Source of the DNA: Kaistella jeonii
Lineage (GTDB): Bacteria > Bacteroidota > Bacteroidia > Flavobacteriales > Weeksellaceae
NCBI RefSeq assembly: GCF_000812865.1
Contig: NZ_JSYL01000007.1
Location: 162,472-226,471, forward strand
Direction: 5' to 3'
Length of the DNA stretch: 64,000 nucleotides
Positions within the stretch are counted from its first letter, which is position 1; every line of letters starts with the position of its first letter. Shown piece by piece: positions 26,317-35,049 of this stretch. Below the pieces are notes generated by a model. That model ran no database searches and was not told the DNA's origin. It saw only the letters and a list, made by a program, of their open reading frames with translations. A program made the translations under genes and the position numbers.

Positions 26317-26824
26317 ATGGCAAGAACTTTACAGATTATAGAACGCAACAAGGCGGAAAAAATCTATCGTTTTATTAATTATCTCGTTGATTTTGCATTT
26401 TCTTTGCTCATCATGTGGTTTTATTAGCTGTTTTAGGAGTCCTCAAATATTTATTCTTGGAGTAGATATAGAAGAATCAGCGGATGAACTAGAAAATATG
26501 AACCCATTAATAGATCGAATCGTGACTCTTTTAGTCTACGCATTTATTATGTTTTTAGCAGAAACTGCAACGAAAGGCAGAAGTTTAGGGAAATTGATCA
26601 CCGGAACTAAAGTGGTAAAAACTGATGGGAGCAAACTTACAATGCTCGAATTGCTAAAGAGAAATTTTATAAGAGCAGTACCCTTTGACCAGCTGTCTTT
26701 CATAGGAAGTAAAGGATGGCACGACAACTTCTCTGACACTGCTGTTGTAAGAATAAGAAGTTTCGAAAAGGAAAAAAGCCTCGAAAATGAACTGGAATTG
26801 ATTGGTGTGAAAGAAAATCTTTAA
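26317..26824 (+). pseudogene. RDD family membrane protein, disrupted by two frameshifts
   Basis: The ATG at 26317 gives MARTLQIIERNKAEKIYRF, then a helix (INYLVDFAFSLLIM), and stops at TAG near 26427. Continuing one frame over gives VVLLAVLGVLKYLFL, and a second shift near 26460 enters the last frame (GVDIEESADELENM...) with a further helix and the RDD region TKGRSLGKLITGTKVVKTDG to 26824. Both breaks are explained by loss of one G each (ATGGTGG to ATGTGG; TTGGGAG to TTGGAG). An intact protein would be about 168 residues with the usual RDD helices. It is either a real pseudogene or two base-calling errors. Confidence 0.75.
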
Positions 26825-26853
26825 ATAAATTTTTCTCCAAAAATTAAAATTCC

Positions 26854-26861
26854 TATATTTG
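26854..26861 (+). promoter_or_regulatory. TAnnTTTG -7 element of tRNA-Cys
   Basis: TATATTTG 11 bases before the tRNA 5' end. Confidence 0.6.
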
Positions 26862-26872
26862 CAAACCCAAAT

Positions 26873-26943
26873 GGTTCTTTGGCCGAGTGGTTAGGCAGTG
26901 GTCTGCAACACCATCTACAGCGGTTCGAATCCGCTAGGAACCT
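26873..26943 (+). tRNA. tRNA-Cys (GCA)
   Basis: 71-nt cloverleaf: acceptor GGTTCTT / AGGAACC, D arm GCC...GGC, anticodon stem GTGGT / ACCAT with loop CTGCAAC (anticodon GCA), T stem AGCGG / CCGCT with TTCGAAT loop, and U73 discriminator as expected for cysteine. The 3' CCA is not encoded. It has its own promoter and a strong terminator, so it is a single-gene unit. Confidence 0.95.
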
Positions 26944-26948
26944 CAAGC

Positions 26949-26987
26949 AAGCAAGTGTCTAAATTTCAGACACTTGCTTCTTTTTTT
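26949..26987 (+). terminator. terminator of tRNA-Cys
   Basis: 12-bp perfect stem AAGCAAGTGTCT / AGACACTTGCTT, 7-base loop, then C and seven T. Confidence 0.92.
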
Positions 26988-27091
26988 AAAACATTTTAAG
27001 TTTTTTAACGTTTCCTTAACAGTACATTGGTTTCGTATTTGGCATGTTGCACTTATAATTGTTAATCTATAATATTTTAAAATTTAAAATT

Positions 27092-27691
27092 ATGAAATCA
27101 TCCAATCAATTAAAACCGATACAGAACAAGACAAGAATTATCAAAGGTTTCTTGTTTTCAGGTGCAATGTCGATGTTATTATTGACTGCATGTACAAAAG
27201 ATAATTCAGTTGCTGAAAAATCTTTAGATCAGCAAAAAATAGAATTTCAATCCAGACAACTAGAGATTGAAAAACAAAAATTAGCAATTGAGAAAGAGCA
27301 AATGGCTTACGAAACTCAGAAAAAAGCGGATAGCGTTGCTAAAGTTTCAGAAGAAAAAGAAAAAGCAAGAATCGCCTCAAAACCTGAAGTGATCAGAGAA
27401 ACGAGAACAGTTTATGTAAACAATACTCCGCGAAATAATTCAAACTCCGGTTCAAACAATGGTAATTCTGGAGGAACATCGCAAGGAACTACTCAGCAGA
27501 ACAGAGGAATGAGTAAAGCTGCAAAAGGAACCATTATTGGAACGGTAGGTGGAGCCGCTGCAGGTGCAATCATCAGCAAAAACAACCGTGGTCTAGGTGC
27601 GGTAATCGGTGGTGTCGTAGGTGGCGCAACAGGTTATACCATCGGTAGAGCCGGCGATCGAAAAGACGGTCGGGTTAAACCAAGAAATTAA
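27092..27691 (+). CDS. glycine-zipper lipoprotein (YMGG-like)
   Basis: 199 residues from the ATG at 27092. Lipoprotein signal with FLFSGAMSMLLLTAC (Cys about residue 36). Then a charged coiled coil (about 45-115, EIEKQKLAIEKEQMAYETQKKADS), an Asn/Ser/Gly-rich linker (about 122-145) and a glycine zipper GTIIGTVGGAAAGAIISKNNRGLGAVIGGVVGGATGY in the YMGG/Rick_17kDa style, ending in a basic tail. Such proteins associate with the outer membrane; their exact role is unknown. Confidence 0.8.
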   Translation: MKSSNQLKPIQNKTRIIKGFLFSGAMSMLLLTACTKDNSVAEKSLDQQKIEFQSRQLEIEKQKLAIEKEQMAYETQKKADSVAKVSEEKEKARIASKPEVIRETRTVYVNNTPRNNSNSGSNNGNSGGTSQGTTQQNRGMSKAAKGTIIGTVGGAAAGAIISKNNRGLGAVIGGVVGGATGYTIGRAGDRKDGRVKPRN

Positions 27692-27710
27692 TTATTCTCA
27701 AATAATATAA

Positions 27711-27745
27711 AAAAAAGATTGCTTATTTTTAAGCAATCTTTTTTT
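27711..27745. terminator. bidirectional terminator abutting the next start codon
   Basis: 14-bp perfect stem AAAAAAGATTGCTT / AAGCAATCTTTTTT. The next gene's ATG (27746) follows directly. Confidence 0.9.
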
Positions 27746-29365
27746 ATGGTCTCTATCTTCTTTATGCTCGTGATTTTACTTCCTGTTTTCAGCGGGTTTG
27801 GTCAATTTTTCAGCAAAATATCTGGAAATTTATCAGAGGGAATTGCGATCAATTCAATCATGGGTATTTTTTCCATCTCAATCGTCTATTCAGTTCTCGC
27901 TTTCTTCATTCCGCTCAATATCTTTGTAGAAGGTACTTTTATTATTTTAGGATTATTTTTCTTTTTTTATTTTAAGATCTATAACCAATTTTGGAGTTTT
28001 ATCGCCGAGAACAAAAGGCTTTTCCCTCTACTCTCTTTCATCATTATCTTTTTCGGTTCCTTTTACCCTTTTATATTAGATCACTTTGGGTACTACGTTC
28101 CGACGGTGAAATGGATTTCTGAAGTTGGTTTGGTGCAGGGAATTTCAAATCTCGACCTCTTGTTGGGTCAAATGTCGGTTTGGCATATTTTACAGGCGGG
28201 TTTCTCAAATTTTGCTGATCCTTTTTTAAGGATTAATGTGCTGGTTTTAATCGTTTATTTAATTTATATTTTAGAAAAAAAATCGTGGATTCATTTACTA
28301 TTTCTGCCAGTATTATTTTTGCTGTCCCAATCGCCAAGTCCCGATCTGCCGGTGATCGCATTCTCCCTGATCATCCTCAATGAAATAATTAATTTCAACA
28401 AAAACTGCGCATTGCTTTTTGCACTTTCCATGTTCGTTTTTGCGATAAAACCCACTATCACGTGGTTACCGATTTTCGCTTTTTCCTACAGTTTATTAGT
28501 TTTAAAGAGCAATTTTAAATTCATTTTTCTAGGAATTTTCGTACTGATCTTGTTCATATTTAAAAACATCTGGACTTTCGGATTTCCTGTTTTCCCAGTA
28601 CAATTTTTAGATTTAGGATTATCCTGGAAACCAAATCCTCAATTATTACAGAATTCCTCGGAAATTGCGATCATGAAAACTTATGATATGCAGTATCAAT
28701 TTGCGGAGATTCAAAAGTTTTCAGGTTTCGATTATATTAAAAATTGGCTTTTCCTTTCTGGAATCAAAGGTAAAATTCACCTGTTATTTGTATTAAGCCT
28801 TTTGGTTTTCTTTATCTATTCATTAAAGAAAAATTCGAAATTGATTTGGATTCTTTTCATTTCAATCTTGATTAAAAGTATCTTGGTTCTACTATTTTCC
28901 GCCCAATACCGATTTTTTTTGGATGTGTTTTTTGTGATTTTCTTTGTTTTGTTTAATAAATTATTGACCAAGAAAATTTCAATACTAATTTTTTCAGTTC
29001 TATCCTTATTTTTCGCTGGGTTTTTATCATTCCCTTCAATGGTGAAGGATCTTTTACCAAGTTTTAAACTGGGAAATTTCCTGACAGGTTTTACTGAAAA
29101 TCAGTTTTACAAACCTTCTCACTTTGAATTATATAAATACAAAACCCATCAAATCGGTAACTTAAAATTTAATGTCGTGGAGAAATATCCCTTTAGCTTT
29201 GATACGCCATTACCTGCAATTTCACCTCAATTTATTCAGGAAGATTTAAATGCCGGAATTTTCCCTCAATTGAAAGGAAACACCCTAAAAGAAGGCTTCA
29301 TCTGGCGAAAAATTTCAGAAAAAGAAAAAGAAGATCTTCGATTTATTTTAAAGGACTTTAAATAA
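27746..29365 (+). CDS. polytopic membrane protein, possible GT-C-like, unknown
   Basis: 539 residues from the ATG at 27746; an upstream start at 27719 lies within the terminator. About 11-13 hydrophobic helices fill residues 1-420, with a polar loop after helix 3-4 (DHFGYYVPTVKWISEVGLVQGISNLD, about 110-135) where GT-C glycosyltransferases carry acidic residues, and a soluble C-terminal 110 residues. This resembles the LIC_10190-type membrane proteins of Bacteroidota. Lipid-linked sugar transfer is plausible but unproven. How it is transcribed is unclear, because the terminator directly abuts the start. Confidence 0.6.
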   Translation: MVSIFFMLVILLPVFSGFGQFFSKISGNLSEGIAINSIMGIFSISIVYSVLAFFIPLNIFVEGTFIILGLFFFFYFKIYNQFWSFIAENKRLFPLLSFIIIFFGSFYPFILDHFGYYVPTVKWISEVGLVQGISNLDLLLGQMSVWHILQAGFSNFADPFLRINVLVLIVYLIYILEKKSWIHLLFLPVLFLLSQSPSPDLPVIAFSLIILNEIINFNKNCALLFALSMFVFAIKPTITWLPIFAFSYSLLVLKSNFKFIFLGIFVLILFIFKNIWTFGFPVFPVQFLDLGLSWKPNPQLLQNSSEIAIMKTYDMQYQFAEIQKFSGFDYIKNWLFLSGIKGKIHLLFVLSLLVFFIYSLKKNSKLIWILFISILIKSILVLLFSAQYRFFLDVFFVIFFVLFNKLLTKKISILIFSVLSLFFAGFLSFPSMVKDLLPSFKLGNFLTGFTENQFYKPSHFELYKYKTHQIGNLKFNVVEKYPFSFDTPLPAISPQFIQEDLNAGIFPQLKGNTLKEGFIWRKISEKEKEDLRFILKDFK

Positions 29366-29441
29366 AGAATAATCATTATCTACACCAATCATATCAACAA
29401 CAAATCGCCACATTACCAAATTATCTCATTAACTTTGTAAC

Positions 29442-30503
29442 ATGTTCAATTTAGGAAATTTTCTCTCTCTTTCTACTTTTGGCGAAAGCCACGGAATCGC
29501 TTACGGTGGAATTATTACCAATTTTCCGGCCGGTCTAAATGTCGATTTAGATAAAGTTCAACATCAACTCGATCGCAGAAAACCAGGGCAATCTGCAATT
29601 GTTACTCAAAGAAAAGAAAGCGACACTGTAAAATTTCTTTCCGGAATTTTTGAAGGACAAACGACCGGAACACCAATTGGTTTCATTATCGAAAATGAAA
29701 ATCAAAAATCAAAAGATTACGATCATATCGCACAAAAATACCGACCAAGTCACGCCGATTTTACTTACGATCAAAAATTCGGAATCCGGGATTATCGCGG
29801 AGGCGGAAAATCTTCTGCGCGCGAAACAGTCAATTGGGTCGTTGCGGGAAGTTTGGCAAAACAACTCCTTCCGGAAAATGTAGAAATCAACGCGTATGTT
29901 TCTTCCGTTGGCGAAATTTTCTGCGAGAAACCTTATCAACATTTAGATTTTTCGAAAATAGATTCCAATGATGTTCGTTGTCCGGATGCTGAAACTGCGG
30001 AGAAAATGATCTCAAAAATCAAAGAAATTAAGAAAGAAGGAAATACCATCGGTGGAACGATTACGTGCGTCATCAAGAATCTACCCATTGGGATCGGGGA
30101 ACCAGTCTTTGGGAAATTACAGGCAGAATTAGGAAAAGCCATGCTCAACATCAATGCCTGCAAAGGTTTTGAATATGGAAGCGGATTTTGTGGCGCAAAA
30201 ATGACGGGCAAAGATCACAACGATCTATTCAATGAGGATTTTACCACGAAAACCAATCTTTCAGGCGGAATTCAAGGTGGAATTTCTAATGGAATGGATA
30301 TTTATTTCCGCGTAGCATTCAAACCAGTTGCCACGATTTTACGTCCGCAGGAAAGTTTTGATAAAGACAGAAATCCCATCACCGTTGAAGGAAAAGGACG
30401 ACACGATGCTTGCGTTTTGCCAAGAGCTGTTCCTATTGTAGAAAATTTAGCAGCTTTTGTACTCGCAGATTTATTTTTAATTAATCAAATTAGAAAATAT
30501 TGA
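29442..30503 (+). CDS. aroC: chorismate synthase
   Basis: 353 residues. Last step of the shikimate pathway, FMN-dependent. Seen: the N-terminal FTTFGESHG-type motif ([15 protein letters not shown]), [18 protein letters not shown] (about 45-62), [18 protein letters not shown] (about 110-127), the [12 protein letters not shown] region, and [21 protein letters not shown]. The C-terminal [25 protein letters not shown] is complete. Confidence 0.97.
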   Translation: MFNLGNFLSLSTFGESHGIAYGGIITNFPAGLNVDLDKVQHQLDRRKPGQSAIVTQRKESDTVKFLSGIFEGQTTGTPIGFIIENENQKSKDYDHIAQKYRPSHADFTYDQKFGIRDYRGGGKSSARETVNWVVAGSLAKQLLPENVEINAYVSSVGEIFCEKPYQHLDFSKIDSNDVRCPDAETAEKMISKIKEIKKEGNTIGGTITCVIKNLPIGIGEPVFGKLQAELGKAMLNINACKGFEYGSGFCGAKMTGKDHNDLFNEDFTTKTNLSGGIQGGISNGMDIYFRVAFKPVATILRPQESFDKDRNPITVEGKGRHDACVLPRAVPIVENLAAFVLADLFLINQIRKY

Positions 30504-30565
30504 ATGTGATCATAATCACTTTATAATAAAAGGTTTTTACGGAAATTTGTATAAAATTTAAAAGA

Positions 30566-31129
30566 ATGAAAAATTACTGGCAAAAAGCCATCACTTTCGA
30601 GGAATACATGAAAATTGCAGACGAACGTTTTCACAACAATCCTGACAAAAACGATGAACATCAAGATTACTATGAACTGGGATTGCAAAGACTTAATCGC
30701 ACCATCAAAACTTATAAAGTTGATACAGAACAACTTTCCAAAATAAAAGAAAAAAATTTTAAGGGAAAAATTTTAATCATTTCTGAACCTTGGTGTGGCG
30801 ATGCAAGTGCGACTGTTCCTGCGGTTTCTAAATTTTTTGAAGCAGCCGGAAAAGAAGTCAAAATATTTTTGAGAGATTCCGACACCTCATTAATTGATCA
30901 ATATTTAACCAACGGAACCCAATCAATTCCGAGAGTTCTTATTTTAAATGAAGACCTTTCTGTAAAAAATGTTTGGGGACCAAGACCACAATACGGAAAT
31001 GACTTGCTGAAAAAATTCAAAGAAAACGAAGAAGCCTATCCAAGAGAAGAATTTTACAACGACTTGCAGGTGTATTATGCGAAAAACCGAGGCAAAGATG
31101 CCATCGAAGAAATTATAAATTTAATCTAA
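30566..31129 (+). CDS. thioredoxin-family protein (WCGD type)
   Basis: 187 residues, no signal peptide. Thioredoxin fold with ILIISEPWCGDASATVPAVSKFF (about 69-91); the second Cys of the redox pair is Asp here, so disulfide exchange by the normal mechanism is not expected. The N-terminal 60 residues (EEYMKIADERFHNNPDKND) are the usual extension of this Bacteroidota family. QSIPRVLILNED carries the cis-proline. It is immediately followed by a TlpA-like protein with no gap. Confidence 0.8.
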   Translation: MKNYWQKAITFEEYMKIADERFHNNPDKNDEHQDYYELGLQRLNRTIKTYKVDTEQLSKIKEKNFKGKILIISEPWCGDASATVPAVSKFFEAAGKEVKIFLRDSDTSLIDQYLTNGTQSIPRVLILNEDLSVKNVWGPRPQYGNDLLKKFKENEEAYPREEFYNDLQVYYAKNRGKDAIEEIINLI

Positions 31130-31681
31130 ATGAATTTTCTTAAAAAAAACATTTTCAACATGATCGTCATCGCATTTATTGCGGTACTTTTTATTTTCCC
31201 GGAAGTAAAACTGAAATTAAAAGATCTGTTTTTTCCAATTGCAGCAATCGAAAACGCCATCACGCTTCAAGATTCAGATATGGATATTCAGCTGAAAGGA
31301 ATTAATGCTCCCGATATTAATCTGAAAAGTTTAAAAGGAAACAAACTCATTTTTCTCAATTTTTGGGGAACCTGGTGTCCTCCTTGTCGCGAAGAATGGC
31401 CAACAATTCAGAAATTATACGACACTAAAAAAGATAAAGTTGATTTTGTACTCATCGCAATGCAGGATGAGGAGGACAAAGTTCGGAAGTTTATGAAAGA
31501 CAATCAATACACCGTTCCCGTTTATATTGCACAAAGTCCGATCTCAAATAACGTTCTTCCAAAAGTATTTCCTACGACTTTTCTTTTAGACAAAACTGGC
31601 AGAATTTTATTAAAAGAAGATGCATCGAAAGACTGGAACAGCAAATCGGTTCACGAATTCATCGATAATTTCACCAAATAA
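31130..31681 (+). CDS. TlpA-like membrane-anchored thiol-disulfide oxidoreductase
   Basis: 183 residues. One N-terminal membrane helix (about 9-27), then a periplasmic thioredoxin domain with FLNFWGTWCPPCREEWPTIQKL; the CPPC pair is at about 85-88. VFPTTFLLDKTGRILL carries the cis-Pro region. It should act in periplasmic disulfide reduction, for example cytochrome c maturation (family inference). The start directly follows the stop of the WCGD protein, so the two are cotranslated. Confidence 0.88.
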   Translation: MNFLKKNIFNMIVIAFIAVLFIFPEVKLKLKDLFFPIAAIENAITLQDSDMDIQLKGINAPDINLKSLKGNKLIFLNFWGTWCPPCREEWPTIQKLYDTKKDKVDFVLIAMQDEEDKVRKFMKDNQYTVPVYIAQSPISNNVLPKVFPTTFLLDKTGRILLKEDASKDWNSKSVHEFIDNFTK

Positions 31682-31747
31682 TTTAACTACATTTAAGAAA
31701 TCGTGGTATAGAATTTGCGAATTGTATGATCTAAACATTACACAAAA

Positions 31748-32089
31748 ATGAAAGTATCAAAAATAGCATTAGCGAAAGAAGCATTCAAACACAAAGGATT
31801 CATCAGGAAGATTCCCGTAATCATCAGAATGGTGAAATCTACCATGGCAAAAGGCGGTTACAAACCTGAATTCAAAAACGTAATTTTACCCGCATTGGTG
31901 CTGGTTTATTTAATTTCGCCATTAGACATCATTCCAGATTGGATCCCCGTTATCGGCGTTTTAGACGATCTGGCGCTGCTCGCATTGGCAATGCCGATGT
32001 TGATTGCAGAGGCAGAAAAATTCATAGAATGGGAAGTTTCAATGAAATCAACTGATCTGAGAGTAACAGAAGCCGAAATTGTCGGATAA
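31748..32089 (+). CDS. YkvA / DUF1232 family membrane protein
   Basis: 113 residues. DUF1232 signature VLVYLISPLDIIPDWIPVIGVLDDLALLALAMPML (about 51-85), with a helix pair around the DIIPD turn. No function is established for the family. It ends before a terminator at 32104. Confidence 0.85.
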   Translation: MKVSKIALAKEAFKHKGFIRKIPVIIRMVKSTMAKGGYKPEFKNVILPALVLVYLISPLDIIPDWIPVIGVLDDLALLALAMPMLIAEAEKFIEWEVSMKSTDLRVTEAEIVG

Positions 32090-32103
32090 ACTTTAAAAAT
32101 TAG

Positions 32104-32134
32104 AAAACCATTCAAGAAATTGAGTGGTTTTTTT
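32104..32134 (+). terminator. terminator of the DUF1232 gene
   Basis: AAAACCA / TGGTTTT stem with T run. Confidence 0.7.
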
Positions 32135-32664
32135 ATTGGGAGCAACGAGATTTTAGCTTATCACAAGATTGTTCCCGCTTTCCACTACAATCTTTTACTC
32201 CACATCGTTCCGTAAAAGGATTTTCATTGCAATCGGGGCTAGAATTTCAGGTATTTTGTCATCCAAATTGAATTTTTAATCTGCATTATCTCCCAAATCT
32301 GCTACAGAAAATTTCACTGCAATTAACCTTGTCAAGGTTACAAACCTTGACAAGGTTTCTCCAAAACACAAACATTACCCATATTTACTTTTTTCGAAGG
32401 AAATTTTATCCTATTAATTCCTCCTTGATCATTAGTGTTACATATAATTTCAAATGCAATTTCAAATATAATTTCCCGAAAAATATCCATCAATAGGAAC
32501 GGGCTTTAGCCCGTTTAAAAAAGAAAAATTCCAAGCCGCCTTTAGCCAAAACTTACTTTGCAATAATTATTAAAAAAATTCATTCCAAGAGCTCGGAATT
32601 CCGCATAACAACTAAAAACTAAATCACTTCCCATTAATTCAAAAAAAATGAGGAAATTTGCGCT
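32135..32664. repeat. intergenic repeat cluster upstream of miaA
   Basis: 530 bases with no gene. Contains paired palindromes AACCTTGTCAAGGTT and AACCTTGACAAGGTT at 32325-32358 (each nearly self-complementary and inverted to the other), a hairpin AACGGGCT-TT-AGCCCGTT at 32498-32515, and a segment (about 32160-32260, TTCCCGCTTTCCACTACAAT, GTAAAAGGATTTTCATTGCA) that resembles intergenic repeats I recall from other flavobacteria. No transposase is present. Confidence 0.75.
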
Positions 32665-33564
32665 GTGAAAAAACTCATCTCCATCATCGGAACGACCGGA
32701 ATCGGTAAAACAAAACTCGCCATCGAAATTGCGAAACATTTCGACACCGAGATTATTTCCTGTGATTCCCGACAGTTTTTCGAAGAAATGAAAATCGGTA
32801 CTGCTACTCCATCTTCTGCAGAACTCGCTGCAGTTCCACATCATTTTATTGGTCAGCTGTCCGTAGAAAATTATTATTCCATCGGTCAGTTCGAGAAAGA
32901 AGCCATCCAAAAAATTGAGGAACTTTTCAAGACTCACGATATTGTGGTTATGGTCGGTGGAAGCATGATGTACGAAAAAGCAGTTCTTGAAGGCCTCAAT
33001 GATTTACCCGAAGCCGACGAAAAAAACCAAAAAGAATTAGAAAGAATTTTTGAGGAAGAAGGCATCGAAAATTTACAGAAAATCCTGCAGAATTTAGATC
33101 CGCAATATTTTGAATTCGTTGATAAAGACAATCCACGACGGCTTTTTCGCGCGATCGATATCATCTGGCAAACTGGAAAAACCTATACCGAAAACATTAA
33201 AGATCAGGTAAAAAAACGTGATTTCGAAGTGATCAGAATTGGTATTCAGGCACCGCGGGAAATTATTTACAACAGGATCAATCAGCGAGTGGATTTGATG
33301 CTGGAAAATGGTTTGCTTCAGGAAGCTGAATCTTTAATTCCCTTTAAAAATAATCTGGCCTTACAAACAGTTGGTTATTCCGAACTTTTCAAATATTTTG
33401 ATCAGGAATGGACGTTGGATTTTGCCATCGAAGAAATCAAAAAAAACTCCCGCAGATTTGCAAAACGACAATTAACATGGTATCGGAAAGAAGAAAATAT
33501 CAATTGGGTAAATTTTGAAAATTCGGTAGAAGAATCACTATCACTTTTAAATACGAAAATTTGA
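32665..33564 (+). CDS. miaA: tRNA dimethylallyltransferase
   Basis: 299 residues from a GTG start (32665). Adds the isopentenyl group to A37 of tRNAs reading UNN codons. Seen: ISIIGTTGIGKTKLAIEIAKHF (P-loop), IISCDSRQFFEEMKIGTATPS (about 32-52), VPHHFIG, MVGGSMMYEKAVLEGL and the C-terminal NSRRFAKRQLTWYRKEENINWV. GTG is the only start at the conserved N-terminus. GAAATTTG lies just 5' of it, so the leader may be extremely short. Confidence 0.95.
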   Translation: MKKLISIIGTTGIGKTKLAIEIAKHFDTEIISCDSRQFFEEMKIGTATPSSAELAAVPHHFIGQLSVENYYSIGQFEKEAIQKIEELFKTHDIVVMVGGSMMYEKAVLEGLNDLPEADEKNQKELERIFEEEGIENLQKILQNLDPQYFEFVDKDNPRRLFRAIDIIWQTGKTYTENIKDQVKKRDFEVIRIGIQAPREIIYNRINQRVDLMLENGLLQEAESLIPFKNNLALQTVGYSELFKYFDQEWTLDFAIEEIKKNSRRFAKRQLTWYRKEENINWVNFENSVEESLSLLNTKI

Positions 33565-33590
33565 TTTTTTTCAATGAATTAGTTTATCAT

Positions 33591-33598
33591 TATATTTG
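33591..33598 (+). promoter_or_regulatory. TAnnTTTG -7 element of the thioredoxin-like gene at 33649
   Basis: TATATTTG, 50 bases before the ATG. Confidence 0.55.
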
Positions 33599-33648
33599 CA
33601 TCAATAATTATCAAATCTTCACCTCATCAAATTAACTCCTTAAAAATT

Positions 33649-34209
33649 ATGGCAAATACTCCTTCAAATATGCTCGAGCTTGGAACAAAAGCACCTTTCT
33701 TTGAACTTCCAAATCCATCACAAAGCAATGAAATGCAATCTTTGGAAGATTTAAAAGGCGAAAAAGGAACGCTTGTTATTTTCATGTGCAATCATTGTCC
33801 GTTTGTCCTTCATATCATCGATAAACTGGCAGAATTGTACGAAGATTATCAGAACAGCGGTATCGAATTTATCGCCATCAATGCAAATGACGCGGAAAAA
33901 TATCCCGCAGATTCGCCAGCAAAAATGGCTGAATTTCAGGTAGAAAAAAAATTCGATTTCCCTTATTTATACGATGAAAGTCAGGCGATCGCAAAAGCGT
34001 ATAATGCAGCCTGCACGCCAGATTTCTTCTTCTTTGATGAAAAATTAGATCTAATTTATCGTGGACAAATGGATGATTCCAGACCGGGAAACACTAAAGA
34101 AATTACGGGAGAAGATCTGATTATCGCTTTCGAAAATTTACTGGCAGGTGAACCGCAGGAAGAAATGCAGTTACCAAGTATGGGTTGTAATATTAAGTGG
34201 AAAGCTTAA
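33649..34209 (+). CDS. AhpC/TSA-type thioredoxin family protein (CNHCP)
   Basis: 186 residues, cytoplasmic. MLELGTKAPFFELPNPSQSNEMQSLEDLKGEKGTLVIFMCNHCPFV: peroxiredoxin-like fold with a CxxC pair in CNHC (about 46-49). AACTPDFFFFDEKLDLIYRGQMDDSRPG is the conserved second half. Proteins of this type are common in Bacteroidota and cyanobacteria; the substrate is unknown. It converges with the MBL-fold gene across a terminator. Confidence 0.82.
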   Translation: MANTPSNMLELGTKAPFFELPNPSQSNEMQSLEDLKGEKGTLVIFMCNHCPFVLHIIDKLAELYEDYQNSGIEFIAINANDAEKYPADSPAKMAEFQVEKKFDFPYLYDESQAIAKAYNAACTPDFFFFDEKLDLIYRGQMDDSRPGNTKEITGEDLIIAFENLLAGEPQEEMQLPSMGCNIKWKA

Positions 34210-34230
34210 ATAAGAGCAAAGTAAAAAGTA

Positions 34231-34265
34231 AAAAGAGCCAGGTTAATTCCGGGCTCTTTTTTTCT
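34231..34265. terminator. bidirectional terminator
   Basis: AAAAGAGCC / GGCTCTTTT stem with 11-base loop and T run between two convergent genes. It reuses the AAAGAGCC phrase found in several intergenic tracts. Confidence 0.85.
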
Positions 34266-34904
34266 TTAAAAGAAAGGATTATGATTTTTCTCAAATCCAA
34301 TTGTCGTCGGATTTCCATGGCCGTTGTACACTTTGGTTTCATCATCTAAGACAAATAGTTTTTCTCTGATACTTTTAAGAAGTTCTTCAGAGTTGCCTTT
34401 GTACAAATCGGTTCTGCCGATGCTTCCTTCAAATAAAACGTCGCCGGAGATCATCAATTTTTGCGGTTCATTGTGAACAGCAATATGTCCCGGCGAATGT
34501 CCCGGAACGTGCAGGATTTTAAACTCATCTTCGTCTAAACTAATGATTTCATTTTCCTTTAAATAAGAAATGTCGCCCTCAAAAGGTTTAAAGAAAAAAC
34601 CGAATCTATTCGCATCCATCGGATTTCTGTCGAGCATTTCTTTTTCGAGTTCATGCATTAAAACCGGAACTTTGTATTTGTCAAAGGCTTTTTGCAAACC
34701 CAAAACATGATCGATGTGAGCATGCGTTAAAAGAATATTCTGAACCTTCAGATCATTATCTGAAATAAATTTTTCTAAAATTTCTGTTTCTTCATCACTA
34801 AAATTTCCCGGATCAATAATAAATGCATTTTTATGATCATTAAAAACGATGTAAGTATTTTCAGAAAAAGGGTTGAAAGCGAAGGATTTGATTTGGAGCA
34901 TCAT
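34266..34904 (-). CDS. MBL-fold metallohydrolase (GloB-like)
   Basis: 212 residues. Zinc motif THAHIDHVLG (HxHxDH, about 61-70), VPGHSPGHIAVH (third His, about 135-146), SGDVLFEGSIGRTDLY with the bridging Asp, and a C-terminal YNGHGNPTTIGFE. This is the glyoxalase II-like class often annotated as hydroxyacylglutathione hydrolase, but it lacks the long C-terminal glutathione-binding domain, so the true substrate is uncertain. Start ATG at 34904, with a second ATG directly after. Confidence 0.85.
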   Translation of the reverse strand: MMLQIKSFAFNPFSENTYIVFNDHKNAFIIDPGNFSDEETEILEKFISDNDLKVQNILLTHAHIDHVLGLQKAFDKYKVPVLMHELEKEMLDRNPMDANRFGFFFKPFEGDISYLKENEIISLDEDEFKILHVPGHSPGHIAVHNEPQKLMISGDVLFEGSIGRTDLYKGNSEELLKSIREKLFVLDDETKVYNGHGNPTTIGFEKNHNPFF

Positions 34905-35049
34905 CTAATTTTTTACAAATTTAGAATCTAATTTTTAATTAAAAAATTTAAAGGAAGCAATAATGATAATCATATTAAGTTACGAAGACTAAATTGGTAT
35001 TTTCAAATCAATAGAACAAGCAACATCAAAATTCATTATCTTCGTCTCA

